From contig NZ_BRVP01000029.1 of the NCBI RefSeq assembly GCF_027924145.1, forward strand, positions 1 to 37,709: a stretch of DNA of 37,709 nt, given 5' to 3'. Both the position numbers and the translations under genes were made by a program. Below, piece by piece: positions 14,573 through 23,676 of this stretch (position 1 is its first letter; every line of letters starts with the position of its first letter). Under the pieces are notes generated by a model. That model ran no database searches and was not told the DNA's origin. It saw only the letters and a list, made by a program, of their open reading frames with translations. The DNA is from Neptunitalea chrysea (lineage in GTDB: Bacteria > Bacteroidota > Bacteroidia > Flavobacteriales > Flavobacteriaceae).

Positions 14573-16021
14573 TTAGTGTAAACTCACCACTTTCGTAATT
14601 TTCCATTTTCCATTTTGATTATGCCATACTAAGATGAATTTGACTGGTATTGATTCAGCGTTAGGTTCTTGGTTGTTGTGAAATTTATGAAACCCTATTT
14701 GTACTGCTCCATAGTTGTTAATAGGATAAATTTCAACACTTTCTTTTATTAATGTTCTAGTTACTTTTCCACAAATATTCCGTTTAGTTCCTTCAATAAT
14801 ATCTTGCTTCGAGGTCATTAGTCCGCCTTTATCGTGATAAAACTCTATATCATCACTATAAATATCCGTTTGTTTTTCTAAATTACAATTATTGTAGGCG
14901 TCAAAAAACTCCTTGTCCATTTTAATTATAGTATCATATAATTCTTTGTCTACTGGAATGTATTCTCTTATTTTGGTTGATTTTTTAATATCGTACTGTG
15001 CTTCTTTTCCTGTTTCAATTTCCATTATCTCTTTTCCATAATCACCTAGATAATCAATTAATATTTTTTCAAAAACCTTATAACCATCATCTACATTTGT
15101 GAAAATTAATATCCCTTGTTTAGTTTTTGGAAATATAAATACAATCGTTTGTACTCCTTTATCCGCACCTCCGTGCGATAAAGCATAATTACCATCCTTA
15201 AAGTCATATTTTTCAAATCCAAGCCCAAAATGTTTTCCGTTTTTTGAGGGAACCTGATTTGTTTGCATTTCTTTAAACACTTTATCTGAAAGCTCTTTTC
15301 CATTCATAACACTAATTAAGAATGTTCCATAATCTTCAATAGTTGTTAATAAGTCATCGGCTGCATTTTCAGTCTTTCTTTTATAGGTTTTATATTCATT
15401 CCCTTCTTTATCAAAACCTAATGCAACTCTAGATTCATCTGTGTTTTCATCCCAAACATATTTAGTGTCTTGCATTTTTAAAGGCTCAAAAATAAGTTCA
15501 GAAGCTAGTTCATTTAAGCTTTTTTGAAATTTATTTTCTAGTGCTTTTCTTAGATATTCGAAACCCTCTCCAGAATATTGATATTTTGTTCCTGGAGTAA
15601 ATATAAATTTTAATTTACCATCTCTCCAATTTGAAAAACCTGTTTGATGACTTAAAATAAGTCGGGTGGTAAGTAATTTAGTTCTATAATCATTTTTAAT
15701 ATCAGAATCAATCCAGTATTGATTCAGTGGTTCGTCTAAATCAAGTTTTCCTTTACTTACTAATTTTAGGGCAACAACAGCCGTAATAGGTTTTGTTAAT
15801 GAAGCAACATTGAATATGGTGTTGTGTGGTGCTTTTTGTTTAGATTTAATATCACCAAACACTTGTATTTGACTTAATTTACCATTGTCGATTATTCCCA
15901 ATCCTAAAATTGGTATATTGTTTTCCTTTAACCACTTTTCCATTTCGGATTTAGTCTCATTTTGAGACATTAATGTTACGGAATTAAGTAGTATAAGTAT
16001 TATAAATAAGTGTTTTTTCAT
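14573..16021 (-). CDS. Serine hydrolase fused to a DUF4440/SnoaL-like domain
   Basis: This 482-aa exported protein has a signal peptide (LFIILILLNSVTLMS). The beta-lactamase-fold domain is about residues 25-325, with SLTK (SxxK), YSGEGFEYLRKA at the YxN position (YSG, a substitution) and SHGGADKGVQT as the HxG motif. From about residue 355 a ketosteroid-isomerase-like domain follows (MDKEFFDAYNNCNLEKQTDIYSDDIEFYHDKGG to WHNQNGKWKITKVVSLH), as in DUF4440. Esterase or peptidase activity is likely, the C-terminal domain perhaps binding ligand. It shares the cassette 14534-16690 with an XRE membrane regulator. Confidence 0.88.
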   Translation of the reverse strand: MKKHLFIILILLNSVTLMSQNETKSEMEKWLKENNIPILGLGIIDNGKLSQIQVFGDIKSKQKAPHNTIFNVASLTKPITAVVALKLVSKGKLDLDEPLNQYWIDSDIKNDYRTKLLTTRLILSHQTGFSNWRDGKLKFIFTPGTKYQYSGEGFEYLRKALENKFQKSLNELASELIFEPLKMQDTKYVWDENTDESRVALGFDKEGNEYKTYKRKTENAADDLLTTIEDYGTFLISVMNGKELSDKVFKEMQTNQVPSKNGKHFGLGFEKYDFKDGNYALSHGGADKGVQTIVFIFPKTKQGILIFTNVDDGYKVFEKILIDYLGDYGKEIMEIETGKEAQYDIKKSTKIREYIPVDKELYDTIIKMDKEFFDAYNNCNLEKQTDIYSDDIEFYHDKGGLMTSKQDIIEGTKRNICGKVTRTLIKESVEIYPINNYGAVQIGFHKFHNNQEPNAESIPVKFILVWHNQNGKWKITKVVSLH

Positions 16022-16100
16022 TTTTTAAATGTGTTTGCTATTTAATAACTACAATAGTACTTCTTATAAATAAAAAAAGAATGAAAAAGGGGCTGACAAT

Positions 16101-16124
16101 AACACGACAAATAATTGTCGTGTT
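16101..16124 (-). promoter_or_regulatory. 10-bp perfect inverted repeat between XRE gene and hydrolase
   Basis: AACACGACAA, loop ATAA, TTGTCGTGTT. It touches the stop codon of the XRE gene and lies about 80 bp before the serine hydrolase ATG. There is no T-tract on the minus strand, so an operator for the neighbouring XRE regulator is at least as likely as a terminator. Confidence 0.45.
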
Positions 16125-16663
16125 TATATAAGACTGAACTTTAGGCTTATATAAAGTTTTTTGTTTTTATCTACTTCAACAGTATTACGAATTATAATAT
16201 AAACATTAACTAATATAAGTAGAAGCATCGTTAGTGGAACAGTTTGCTTACTTAGCGGAAATACATTTCCAAGAAAAATAACGATTAATACAATAAGAGG
16301 AAATGATAAAGTCCATAAAATTTGTATGGACACAATTTGCTTTGTTATTGAGTTAACTTCTTTTTTCCAATACATAATTATTAGAGGAAGAATTATACTC
16401 CCTAGTGGAATGATAAGGAGTAATAAAGAAGATACGTTTATTAACTTAATCAATCGAATATTGTCTTTTTTTTTATCTAAATCACCTTGAATTAGTTTTT
16501 CTTTATTAATTTCTAAAGCTTTAGATAAAGCATCTAAAGTGTGTCCTTTAAGTTCTTGTCCAGACTCAATACGTTGAATTGTTCTAATAGATATATTAGC
16601 CCTTTCAGAGAGTTGTTTTTGCGTTAAATTTAATTTCTCTCTATATTTTAAAATATTATTCAC
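16124..16663 (-). CDS. XRE-family HTH protein with membrane domain
   Basis: This 179-aa protein has an N-terminal XRE helix-turn-helix (YREKLNLTQKQLSERANISIRTIQRIESG) and about four C-terminal membrane helices (LLLLIIPLGSIILPLIIMYW onwards). The start is GTG. A membrane-tethered DNA-binding protein suggests a one-component sensor at the envelope. It lies directly upstream of the serine hydrolase fusion, with a perfect inverted repeat between them as a possible target. Confidence 0.85.
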   Translation of the reverse strand: MNNILKYREKLNLTQKQLSERANISIRTIQRIESGQELKGHTLDALSKALEINKEKLIQGDLDKKKDNIRLIKLINVSSLLLLIIPLGSIILPLIIMYWKKEVNSITKQIVSIQILWTLSFPLIVLIVIFLGNVFPLSKQTVPLTMLLLILVNVYIIIRNTVEVDKNKKLYISLKFSLI

Positions 16664-16681
16664 TTTGTTTTTTTTGCGCTT

Positions 16682-16874
16682 GCAGGTAACGTTAAATATA
16701 TGGCAAGTTGGGCAGAAAATAAGCGATTACTTTCGGTTTAGTCACAAGCCAAATCTTTTTATTTTAATTTATCTCTTTAATACCAAATCAAAAGATTTGG
16801 CGACTTTGTAAATAGACAATGACCTTTCGAATAAACACTAATCGCCCAATTTGCTATATATAGTGTTGGCAACA
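16682..16874 (-). repeat. Array repeat Rf (family B)
   Basis: Left core GCAGGTAAC pairs with Re. Right core is GTTGGCAACA. Arms ATATATGGCAAGTTGGGC/GCCCAATTTGCTATATAT pair over 18 bp with two G.T on the plus strand. The apex is CCAAATC-AAAA-GATTTGG. Confidence 0.88.
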
Positions 16875-16878
16875 GTTT

Positions 16879-17421
16879 TTATTCAAGTTCCATTAATTGT
16901 ATTTCATCATTTGAAATTCTTTTAAAAGTTCCAATTACAAAATCTTGATTCTGTATTGTCGTTTCTAATTCATTGCAAATATTGTTACAATCAATATTTA
17001 TTTGATTAAGTAATTTTAATCCAGAGTCGTTTGTTATAAAATTTTCTCCATTTATTTTTAAATCAATATCAAAAAGAGTTTCATTATCAACTTCTTGAGT
17101 TGACACAACTTCTACGAGAGTATATTTTAAAGAACTTCCGTCAGCAGGTGGATTTTCTATAGGTTCAACGTTTACTGAGAGATTATATATTTTACCAGAT
17201 TCATAAGCAAATCCTTCGATATTTGTGTAGAATTTAGTCCAACTATCTGTTCCAATATTATTTCCTTCCTGTACGAGTAATGTTAAAACAGGACCTACAG
17301 CTATTCCTGTATTCTGGAAATGGTTAATTCGCATATCAATAATTTGAGATTCATTTCTGTCATCATTAGAACAAGAGAATATAATTCCAATAACCATTAA
17401 AAGTAAAATTTTCGTTTTCAT
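16879..17421 (-). CDS. DUF4377-type lipoprotein
   Basis: This 180-aa lipoprotein has a signal ending IIFSC (Cys17). The region around residues 27-110 (MRINHFQNTG, SWTKFYTNIEGFAYESGKIYNL, ENPPADGSSLKYTLVEVVS) matches the DUF4377 pattern. The remainder (residues 110-180) is a second small domain with a Cys pair (IDCNNICNEL). No enzymatic motif is seen. It ends MELE with the stop codon from the GAATAA box and is the sole gene of its cassette (16865-17490). Confidence 0.8.
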   Translation of the reverse strand: MKTKILLLMVIGIIFSCSNDDRNESQIIDMRINHFQNTGIAVGPVLTLLVQEGNNIGTDSWTKFYTNIEGFAYESGKIYNLSVNVEPIENPPADGSSLKYTLVEVVSTQEVDNETLFDIDLKINGENFITNDSGLKLLNQINIDCNNICNELETTIQNQDFVIGTFKRISNDEIQLMELE

Positions 17422-17480
17422 TTTTTTTAGATTTCTTATTATTATTTAGATGCATAATTGTGCTAATGGTTGCGTCAAAT

Positions 17481-17552
17481 TGTTGCCAACGTCGGTGTAT
17501 GTGGCGTGGCGGCGTTTAGCCGACATGAGCATCATACACATTGTTAGCGGTA
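17481..17552 (-). repeat. Array repeat Rg (short form)
   Basis: Only 72 bp. Left core TGTTGCCAAC pairs with Rf; right core is GTTAGCGGTA. The outer stem is GTGTATG/CATACAC and the inner stem GGC/GCC, with bulged bases between. The internal sequence is GC-richer than the other repeats. Confidence 0.8.
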
Positions 17553-17576
17553 GTCTTTTCTTCTTAAACTATGCAT

Positions 17577-18488
17577 TTAGTTAAAGGATTGTCTAAATTG
17601 CATTGGTGATAAGTTTGTCTTTGACTTAAACAATTTACTAAAAGATTGTGGATGTTCAAAACCTAATTCATAGGCAATCTCACTAATAGAAAGTTCAGTT
17701 GTAGATAATTTTTCCTTGGCTTTCTCAATAAGTCTGTTATGAATATGTTGCTGTGCATTTTGCCCTGTAAGAGAACGTAACATATCACTTAAATAACTTG
17801 ACGACATATTTAAATGCTCCGAAACGTATTGAACAGAAGGTATTCCTTCCACAATCGTTTTTTCATCATTGAAACAATCATCTAAAAGCGTTTCCAACTT
17901 CTGTAGTAAATCATTATGTACCGCCTTTCTCGTTAGGAATTGACGCTTGTAAAATCGGTTACTGTAATTCAACAATAATTCGAGTTGTGAGATTATAACA
18001 TCTTGGCTAAAATCATCAATTCTGCTTTGTAATTCATCATCAATTATTTTAAAGATTGAAAATATCGTGTCCTTTTCTTTGTCAGATATATGCAATGCTT
18101 CGTTAGTTGCATAAGAGAAAAAACCATATTGCTTAATTTTAATTGCTAATGGATAGGTCAAGAAAAAATCTGGATGAATTAGTAATAAATAGCCTGTACT
18201 CTCAACATTATGAGCTTCAAAAATTTGATTAGGAGCTGTATATACCAAGCCACCTTCTCCAAAATCATAATAATTTTGCCCATATTTTGCTTGACCGCAA
18301 AGATTGGACTTATATGAGATTTTGTAAAAATTAAGAATAAATGAATTGCCTAAATCTTCTTCTACGATTTTTATATCTTTAATATCAATAAAACTTATCA
18401 ATGGGTGCAAAGGCTTTGGTAAACCCAGCACCCGATGAAAAGCTGATAAAGATTCAAATTTTCGAAAAGTATTTTCTGCTTTTTTCAT
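17577..18488 (-). CDS. AraC-family transcriptional regulator
   Basis: This 303-aa protein has an N-terminal cupin-like sensing domain (residues 1-180) and C-terminal AraC HTH pair (PSVQYVSEHLNMSSSYLSDMLRSLTGQ and LSISEIAYELGFEHPQSFSKLFKSKTNLSPMQFR). It is third in a cassette with an SDR and an NmrA-type oxidoreductase, 34 bp after the SDR stop. This fits Bacteroidota units in which an AraC regulator controls adjacent short-chain dehydrogenases. Confidence 0.92.
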   Translation of the reverse strand: MKKAENTFRKFESLSAFHRVLGLPKPLHPLISFIDIKDIKIVEEDLGNSFILNFYKISYKSNLCGQAKYGQNYYDFGEGGLVYTAPNQIFEAHNVESTGYLLLIHPDFFLTYPLAIKIKQYGFFSYATNEALHISDKEKDTIFSIFKIIDDELQSRIDDFSQDVIISQLELLLNYSNRFYKRQFLTRKAVHNDLLQKLETLLDDCFNDEKTIVEGIPSVQYVSEHLNMSSSYLSDMLRSLTGQNAQQHIHNRLIEKAKEKLSTTELSISEIAYELGFEHPQSFSKLFKSKTNLSPMQFRQSFN

Positions 18489-18522
18489 AGTATAAATTTA
18501 TAAAATCTTTATTAGATATTTG

Positions 18523-19260
18523 CTACCAAGGACATTCTCCTGTTTCTGGATTATATTCTTCACTAATAAATTTTCCTGTCGGTCCATCATTAGCAATCAT
18601 TGCATATTTGGCTATGCGGGCTGCTGCTGCTTCAACAGTTCCTGTGCCACGATGTCCATTAAAATCCGTTTTGGTAAAACCTGGGTCTACCACATTTACT
18701 TTTACTGGTGTTTCGCGTAATTCATAAGCCAAAACAAGAGAGTACATATTCAATGCAGATTTTGAAGGTTGATACACCGCTCCTTTATGGTGATAATATA
18801 TGTTATTTGGGTCATCTGCTAATGTTAATGAACCTTGGCTGGAACTTACCATCACTATCCTTGGTTCATTTGATTTCTTCACTAAATCTATAAAAGACTG
18901 TGTGACCCTTACTTGTCCAATTACATTCGTTTCAAAAACATCAAGAAACTGTTGCGACGTTGCCTCTAATGCCGATTGGGGAAAGCCACCAGTGATGCCA
19001 GCGTTATTAATCAGCACATCAATCACATCCGTTTTTTTTCCTATTTCAATTCTTGCAGATTTTACAGATTCGTCTTTGCTTATATCTATTTGTATAGCTT
19101 CAACATTATCCAATCCTTCGGACTTTAGTTTTTCTACTGCTTCTTGACCGTTTTTTAAATCACGACTTCCAAGAAAAATAGAATAGCCCTCTTTTAGTAA
19201 TTGCCTTGCTGTTTCGAAGCCAATACTTTTGTTTGCTCCTGTTATAAATACTGTTTTCAT
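18523..19260 (-). CDS. Short-chain dehydrogenase/reductase
   Basis: This 245-aa cytoplasmic SDR has the nucleotide loop TGANKSIGFETARQL (TGxxxxxG with Lys in place of Gly/Ser), D-I after the second strand, LINNAG (NNAG), catalytic Ser in VSSSQGS, and YQPSK (YxxxK), followed by VNVVDPGFTKTDFN. It resembles carbonyl-reductase-type NADPH SDRs. It lies 11 bp downstream of the NmrA-family gene in the same operon. Confidence 0.95.
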   Translation of the reverse strand: MKTVFITGANKSIGFETARQLLKEGYSIFLGSRDLKNGQEAVEKLKSEGLDNVEAIQIDISKDESVKSARIEIGKKTDVIDVLINNAGITGGFPQSALEATSQQFLDVFETNVIGQVRVTQSFIDLVKKSNEPRIVMVSSSQGSLTLADDPNNIYYHHKGAVYQPSKSALNMYSLVLAYELRETPVKVNVVDPGFTKTDFNGHRGTGTVEAAAARIAKYAMIANDGPTGKFISEEYNPETGECPW

Positions 19261-19271
19261 TTTTTTGAAAT

Positions 19272-20171
19272 TTAATTGTTATAAACTTTTGCAAATTCCT
19301 TGGCGAAATCCGCCAATTTCACTTTGCCCATTGTTGGTTTGTTTTGGTTGTAGTCTTCATATAATGTACCATCTCCCTGTGCTGTTTGCATTTCCACAAG
19401 TCCTTTGGCTGCTTGTGGATTCATACCCATAGACAACATACCATCAAGCATTTGTTTATCTGTAATTGCCTGCCATTTCAATTCTGGTTTTCCTATAGCA
19501 TTTCCTAAAGCGTCTGCTATTTCGTTTGGTGAGATTTCATCGCTTGCAATATATCTCACTGTTCTTCCTTCAAAAGTACTTTCCATTTCCTCTACTATGG
19601 CAGATGCAATATCCATAGGTGAAACCCAAGGTTCTTTTTGGTTACCTCCGTAGTTTGATATGATAACGCCTTTATCTTTTACGCTTTGGACTGACCTCAA
19701 TAGGTTAGTGTAAAAACCAGATGGACGCATTACTTTAATGGACACATCCGTTGGTAATTGTTTAAGAATGTTTTCTATATTGTAGTGGAAAATAAGATTG
19801 CCATTGCCCGAATCTTTGTCGGCACCAATAGCACTTAATTCAATTACCTTTTTTACTCCTGCTCGCTCTATCGCAGTTTTGTAGTTTTTACCGAGTTGTG
19901 TCATATCTTCAACGATGTCAATATTCGGGTCAAAGAAACTTTGATTTCCCAGTGTTGCCATCACATAGACTACGTCTGCTCCTTGAAAAGCTTTCGAGAG
20001 AAAATCAACATCTTCCATTTTTCCAATTGCAGCCTTTGCACCTAATGCAGCAATATCTTTTTGTCTTTCCGTTTTACTGCTAATAACAGTAACCGAATGT
20101 CCTTTTTTAACCAACTTTTGTGTGAGTGGTTTGCCTATGTTCCCTAAAGAACCTGTAAGTACGATATTCAT
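19272..20171 (-). CDS. NmrA-family NAD(P)-binding oxidoreductase
   Basis: This 299-aa atypical SDR has the N-terminal loop TGSLGNIGKPLTQKL (TGxxGxxG), then GADVVYVMATLG, VIELSAIGAD and MRPSGFYTNLLRS. This is the pattern of NmrA-like/quinone oxidoreductase-2-type proteins, which often lack the YxxxK catalytic pair. It is the first gene of the three-gene cassette 17543-20312, and about 130 bp of A/T-rich DNA upstream should hold the promoter (CCTTTG near 20198-20203 on the minus strand). Confidence 0.92.
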   Translation of the reverse strand: MNIVLTGSLGNIGKPLTQKLVKKGHSVTVISSKTERQKDIAALGAKAAIGKMEDVDFLSKAFQGADVVYVMATLGNQSFFDPNIDIVEDMTQLGKNYKTAIERAGVKKVIELSAIGADKDSGNGNLIFHYNIENILKQLPTDVSIKVMRPSGFYTNLLRSVQSVKDKGVIISNYGGNQKEPWVSPMDIASAIVEEMESTFEGRTVRYIASDEISPNEIADALGNAIGKPELKWQAITDKQMLDGMLSMGMNPQAAKGLVEMQTAQGDGTLYEDYNQNKPTMGKVKLADFAKEFAKVYNN

Positions 20172-20302
20172 ATTTCTTATTGTTTATTTGAAATACAAAG
20201 GTCGTAGGATGGAATTTTACGAATATAGTCTAATTGAGGACTTATGTAGTCGGAATGATAAAATTTCCGAATTTGATGGTTGTTTCGGTGTTTTTTTTTG
20301 AT

Positions 20303-20439
20303 TACCGCTAACGTTTATGTATAAGAATAGTTGCGGGTTTGTATGCGAGGATTTTCCGAAGGAAAATCAGACGTTACAAACACTCAACGACCTTTGATTA
20401 AGCACTAAACCGCAATTATTTTTATACGGTGTTGTACAC
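20303..20439 (-). repeat. Array repeat Rh (family A variant)
   Basis: Left core TACCGCTAAC pairs with Rg. Right core is GTTGTACAC. Arms GTATAAGAATAGTTGCGG/CCGCAATTATTTTTATAC pair over 18 bp with two G.T on the plus strand. The apex is GATTTTCC-GAA-GGAAAATC. Confidence 0.9.
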
Positions 20440-20446
20440 TGGCTTT

Positions 20447-20860
20447 TTATTCAGCTATATACTCAAATATTATTTTCGGATTTACAGTTTTCGATTCCGT
20501 TTCCTGTTTAAATATCCGCAATTCTTTATTATATCTAATAACTAAAGTATCAAAACTTTTCCACTCAAATTTCATATCGGAATTTTTTAGGTAAGCCAAG
20601 TCCGTTATAAATATTGGTTCGAGTTCTTTCTCTTCATTATTTTCACAGTCAGTTGCGTAAATTGTCATTCCAGCGTTGGTTACAGCATTTCCGGCAATTT
20701 TAGTCATTATTATTTTCCGCAAACCTTTAGAGTCACATTCCGTTTTCAGTTCGGTTTTAATTGAATCTCCAAACATATCAAAGTTTGCCATAAAAATCGT
20801 AAAAACTATAAAGGCTATAATTCCGAGTAATAAAATTCCAATTAGTATCTTTTTTATCAA
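20447..20860 (-). CDS. Small single-pass membrane protein, unknown
   Basis: 137 aa from a TTG start. It has one N-terminal helix (ILIGILLLGIIAFIVFTIF) with a C-terminal extracytoplasmic part containing two Cys (TECDSKG, ATDCENNEEKE). No domain is recognised. It ends YIAE with the stop from GAATAA beside the repeat. It forms the smallest cassette of the array (20431-20890, 460 bp). Confidence 0.75.
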   Translation of the reverse strand: MIKKILIGILLLGIIAFIVFTIFMANFDMFGDSIKTELKTECDSKGLRKIIMTKIAGNAVTNAGMTIYATDCENNEEKELEPIFITDLAYLKNSDMKFEWKSFDTLVIRYNKELRIFKQETESKTVNPKIIFEYIAE

Positions 20861-20881
20861 TTTGAGTTCGGTTTTTAGCTT

Positions 20882-21083
20882 GTGTACAACGTCTAGGCTA
20901 TGATTAGTACGGGAATTAAAAAACGATTAATTTCCGGTTAAGCACTTAGCCAAAACTTTTTATTTTGGTTTATTTTTTTCTTTTCTAAAGCTAAATCAAA
21001 AAGATTTGGCGAGCTTAGTAAAAATACACTAAACTTTGAATTAAACACCAAACCCCGTATTAATTATAGCCATTGTTATGGGC
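20882..21083 (-). repeat. Array repeat Ri (family B, longest)
   Basis: 202 bp. Left core GTGTACAAC pairs with Rh. Right core is GTTATGGGC. Arms GGCTATGATTAGTACGGG/CCCGTATTAATTATAGCC have two G.T on the plus strand. The apex is GCTAAATC-AAAAA-GATTTGGC. Confidence 0.9.
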
Positions 21084-21092
21084 TGCTTTTTT

Positions 21093-22103
21093 CTAAAACT
21101 CATTGTGAATTAATTCCATATTTGCCATAGCGCCAGCAATATTCCCATTGGCAACTGCATTAGCAACTGAACGCATCATGGTAGAATTATCTCCGCAAGC
21201 AAAAACACCTTCTATACTTGTCTTTTGAAAGTTATCTACCTCAATATAGCCTTGTTCTGTTGTTTCGCAACCAAGAGTAATTGGTAATTCTGAATGTTGC
21301 TTGAAAGGAATAGCAGCATACATAGCATTAAAGGTCATTTTTTTACCATTTTCGAGTGCTATTTTTTGAATGTTACCATTGTCGTGTTCTACTTCTATAA
21401 TTTGTGATTCAATTATTTTGATATTGTTCTTTTTCAATTTGTCAGTTTGCTCAATATTAAAATTATTTTTCCCGTTTGTAAAAATTGTAAGGTCATTCGT
21501 TAGGTTATTGACTAATGATGCTATGTGAAAAGCAGTATCTCCATTAGCCATAATTCCTGTTTTTTGTCCTTTAAATTCATAACCGTGACAATATGGACAA
21601 TGAATGACAGAAATTCCCCAACAATCTGAAAACCCTTTAATGTCTGGCATTAAATCTTTTATACCTGTAGCAAAAATTAATTTTTTACCTTTAATTTGTT
21701 CCCCTTTTTCTGTAGATATTTCAAAATTATTTTGTGCTTTTTTGCCATCAATTACAAGGTCGTTTAAGAATTCTACCGTATTATACTGCAAAACGTCTTC
21801 TTTTGCTTTTTTCGCAATTACAGAAGGTTTAATTCCGTCTTGAGTAATGAAATTATGAGAATGTGGAGTTTGTGCGTTGCAAGTTTTACCACTATCAATT
21901 ACCAAAACATTTCGTAGTGAACGTCCCAATGCCATTGCTGCAGAGAGACCTGCATAACTTCCTCCAATAATTATTACATCATAGATTTTATTTCTTGTCA
22001 TATCATTTTCTTTTGAGAAGAGCGTCAATGGAAATGGAATAGTTAGTGCTAGTGAAGTCATTCCAGTTTTTTTAATCATTGACCGTCTTGTTATTTTATT
22101 CAT
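21093..22103 (-). CDS. Thioredoxin-reductase-like FAD oxidoreductase with Tat-type signal
   Basis: This 336-aa flavoprotein has the FAD-binding loop IIIGGSYAGLSAAMALG, the redox-active HCPYCHG (CPYC) and ACGDN as the second FAD motif, which is the thioredoxin reductase plan. The N-terminus NKITRRSMIKKTGMTSLALTIPF has twin arginines and a hydrophobic stretch, suggesting Tat export of a folded flavoprotein; alternatively the start at MTRNKIYD would give a cytosolic form. It lies 9 bp downstream of the Old Yellow Enzyme gene, in one operon divergent from a Fur-family gene. Confidence 0.88.
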   Translation of the reverse strand: MNKITRRSMIKKTGMTSLALTIPFPLTLFSKENDMTRNKIYDVIIIGGSYAGLSAAMALGRSLRNVLVIDSGKTCNAQTPHSHNFITQDGIKPSVIAKKAKEDVLQYNTVEFLNDLVIDGKKAQNNFEISTEKGEQIKGKKLIFATGIKDLMPDIKGFSDCWGISVIHCPYCHGYEFKGQKTGIMANGDTAFHIASLVNNLTNDLTIFTNGKNNFNIEQTDKLKKNNIKIIESQIIEVEHDNGNIQKIALENGKKMTFNAMYAAIPFKQHSELPITLGCETTEQGYIEVDNFQKTSIEGVFACGDNSTMMRSVANAVANGNIAGAMANMELIHNEF

Positions 22104-22112
22104 TATATAGGA

Positions 22113-23201
22113 TTAAATTTCTAAAAAAGGATAATCCGTATATCCTTTTTCCCCTGTCGTGTAGAATGTATTTTGATCTGCTTTTTGTAGTGATGCATTT
22201 AATTCAAACCGTTTTACCAAATCTGGATTACTAATAAAAGGTTCACCAAATGAAACTAAATCAGTTATGTTATTTTCTATTGCATCATTTGCTAATTCTT
22301 TTGTGAAAGCACGGTTTATCATATATGTTCCCTTGTAGAATTTTCGATAATGTTTTGCCGTATTTATAATACTTTGTGTTGGGGTTTCATCATCTGCTTC
22401 TACGTATCCACCTATATGCAAATAGGCTAAATCATAATCATTCAATTTTGTAATTATATATTCGAATATTTTCTCAGTCTCGTCATCCGTTTTCATTCCA
22501 AACCAAGTCCTAAAATCAGGAGAAAGTCTAACGCCCACTTTTGAAATAGGAATTTTTTGGCGAATTGCATCTAAGGTGTCAAAGAGAATTCTTGCTCTAT
22601 TCTCAATACTTCCTCCATATTTGTCTGTTCGAATGTTCGCACATTTAGCGAAAAATTGATGAAATAGATATCCATTTGCAGCATGTATTTCTATACCATC
22701 AAAATCTGCTTTTATCGCATTTTCTGCTGCTTTCTGAAAGTCTGAAATTGTATCTTGAATTTCTTTAACACTCATTTCTTTAGGCATTTCAGTATCTTTA
22801 AAACCTTCTGGAGTGTAACATTGAGAATTTGGATTTATAGCTGAGGGTGCTAGTGGTAGTTTACCATTTATCAAATCAGGATGAGATATTCTTCCCACGT
22901 GCCAAAGTTGTGCAAATATTTTACCTTCCTTTTGATGCACTTTTTGAGTAACATTTTTCCAAGACATTTTTTGTTCTTCAGTATATATGCCTGGTACATT
23001 AATATAACCAACTGACCGTTTACTCACATTTATACCTTCTGTAATAAGTAAACCTGCTGTTGCTCTTTGTTCATAATATTCAGCTATTAAGTTAGTTGCT
23101 AAGGCTTGCTCATTGTCTGCTCTACTTCTCGTCATAGGAGCCATAACAACTCTATTTTTTAAAGTTAAACTTTTCGTAATGTATTTATTTAAAACAGTCA
23201 T
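22113..23201 (-). CDS. Old Yellow Enzyme family alkene reductase
   Basis: This 362-aa FMN enzyme is NAD(P)H-dependent and reduces activated C=C bonds or nitro groups (NemA/OYE group). Motifs: VVMAPMTRSRAD at the start, FAQLWHVGRISHPD, FDGIEIHAANGYLFHQFF (substrate His/Asn pair), NRARILFDTLDAI and SFGEPFISNPDLVKR. It is the first gene of a minus-strand operon, transcribed away from the Fur-family regulator across an 89-bp region with a palindromic operator. Confidence 0.95.
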   Translation of the reverse strand: MTVLNKYITKSLTLKNRVVMAPMTRSRADNEQALATNLIAEYYEQRATAGLLITEGINVSKRSVGYINVPGIYTEEQKMSWKNVTQKVHQKEGKIFAQLWHVGRISHPDLINGKLPLAPSAINPNSQCYTPEGFKDTEMPKEMSVKEIQDTISDFQKAAENAIKADFDGIEIHAANGYLFHQFFAKCANIRTDKYGGSIENRARILFDTLDAIRQKIPISKVGVRLSPDFRTWFGMKTDDETEKIFEYIITKLNDYDLAYLHIGGYVEADDETPTQSIINTAKHYRKFYKGTYMINRAFTKELANDAIENNITDLVSFGEPFISNPDLVKRFELNASLQKADQNTFYTTGEKGYTDYPFLEI

Positions 23202-23256
23202 CTTTTATATTTTAAGTTTTGGCAAATTTAAATAAAATAACTACTATTGCAATATG

Positions 23257-23276
23257 TTCGCATTAATTATTGCGAA
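23257..23276. promoter_or_regulatory. 20-bp operator palindrome between OYE and Fur-family gene
   Basis: TTCGCATTAATTATTGCGAA is an inverted repeat with one mismatched pair. An overlapping second repeat TGCGAATAAATCGCA (23271-23285) follows. It sits between divergent genes and is a good candidate binding site for the Fur-family protein. Confidence 0.7.
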
Positions 23277-23290
23277 TAAATCGCATTTAC

Positions 23291-23668
23291 ATGGAAAGAA
23301 GAAATACACCAACCAAACAAGCTGTATTAGAATTGCTCGTAAAATCAGGTAAAGCAATGAGTCGAGAGGCTATTGAAAAAGAAATTACCCAGAATATTAA
23401 TCGAGCTACAATTTATCGTGTTTTGAATCGATTTTGCGAAGATGACGTTTTACACAGAATTGTTGCAGAAGATGGCAAACAATATTTTGCTGTTTGTGTA
23501 AATTGTTATGATAAGGTGCTTTCAGGTCATCATTTTCACTTTAGATGTGTGAAATGTGATACTATTGAATGTCTCCCGATTGCTGTTGAGTTTTCTATTT
23601 CAAATAGTTACCAAGTAGATAATGTAAATTGTGTTTTATCGGGAACTTGTAAGGATTGTTCTGTCTGA
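23291..23668 (+). CDS. Fur-family transcriptional regulator
   Basis: 125 aa from the ATG at 23291; an ATG at 23270 lies within the operator and is less likely. The N-terminal winged helix (TPTKQAVLELLVKSGKAMSRE, NRATIYRVLNRFCEDDVLHRI) is followed by a C-terminal metal/dimer domain with HHFHFRCVKC (HxH and CxxC) and a second pair in TCKDC near the end. This is the zinc-site pattern of Fur/Zur/PerR; the sensed signal is unknown. It is one of only two plus-strand genes in the array and shares a cassette with the OYE operon it probably controls. Confidence 0.9.
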   Translation: MERRNTPTKQAVLELLVKSGKAMSREAIEKEITQNINRATIYRVLNRFCEDDVLHRIVAEDGKQYFAVCVNCYDKVLSGHHFHFRCVKCDTIECLPIAVEFSISNSYQVDNVNCVLSGTCKDCSV

Positions 23669-23676
23669 TTTTAGTT

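Noticed and set aside
18800-19147. Plus-strand frame of 115 codons opposite the SDR gene
   Set aside because: It is the antisense shadow of a well-supported SDR gene.
23270-23290. Start of the Fur-family protein at 23270
   Set aside because: This ATG lies inside the operator palindrome; the ATG at 23291 gives the usual family start.
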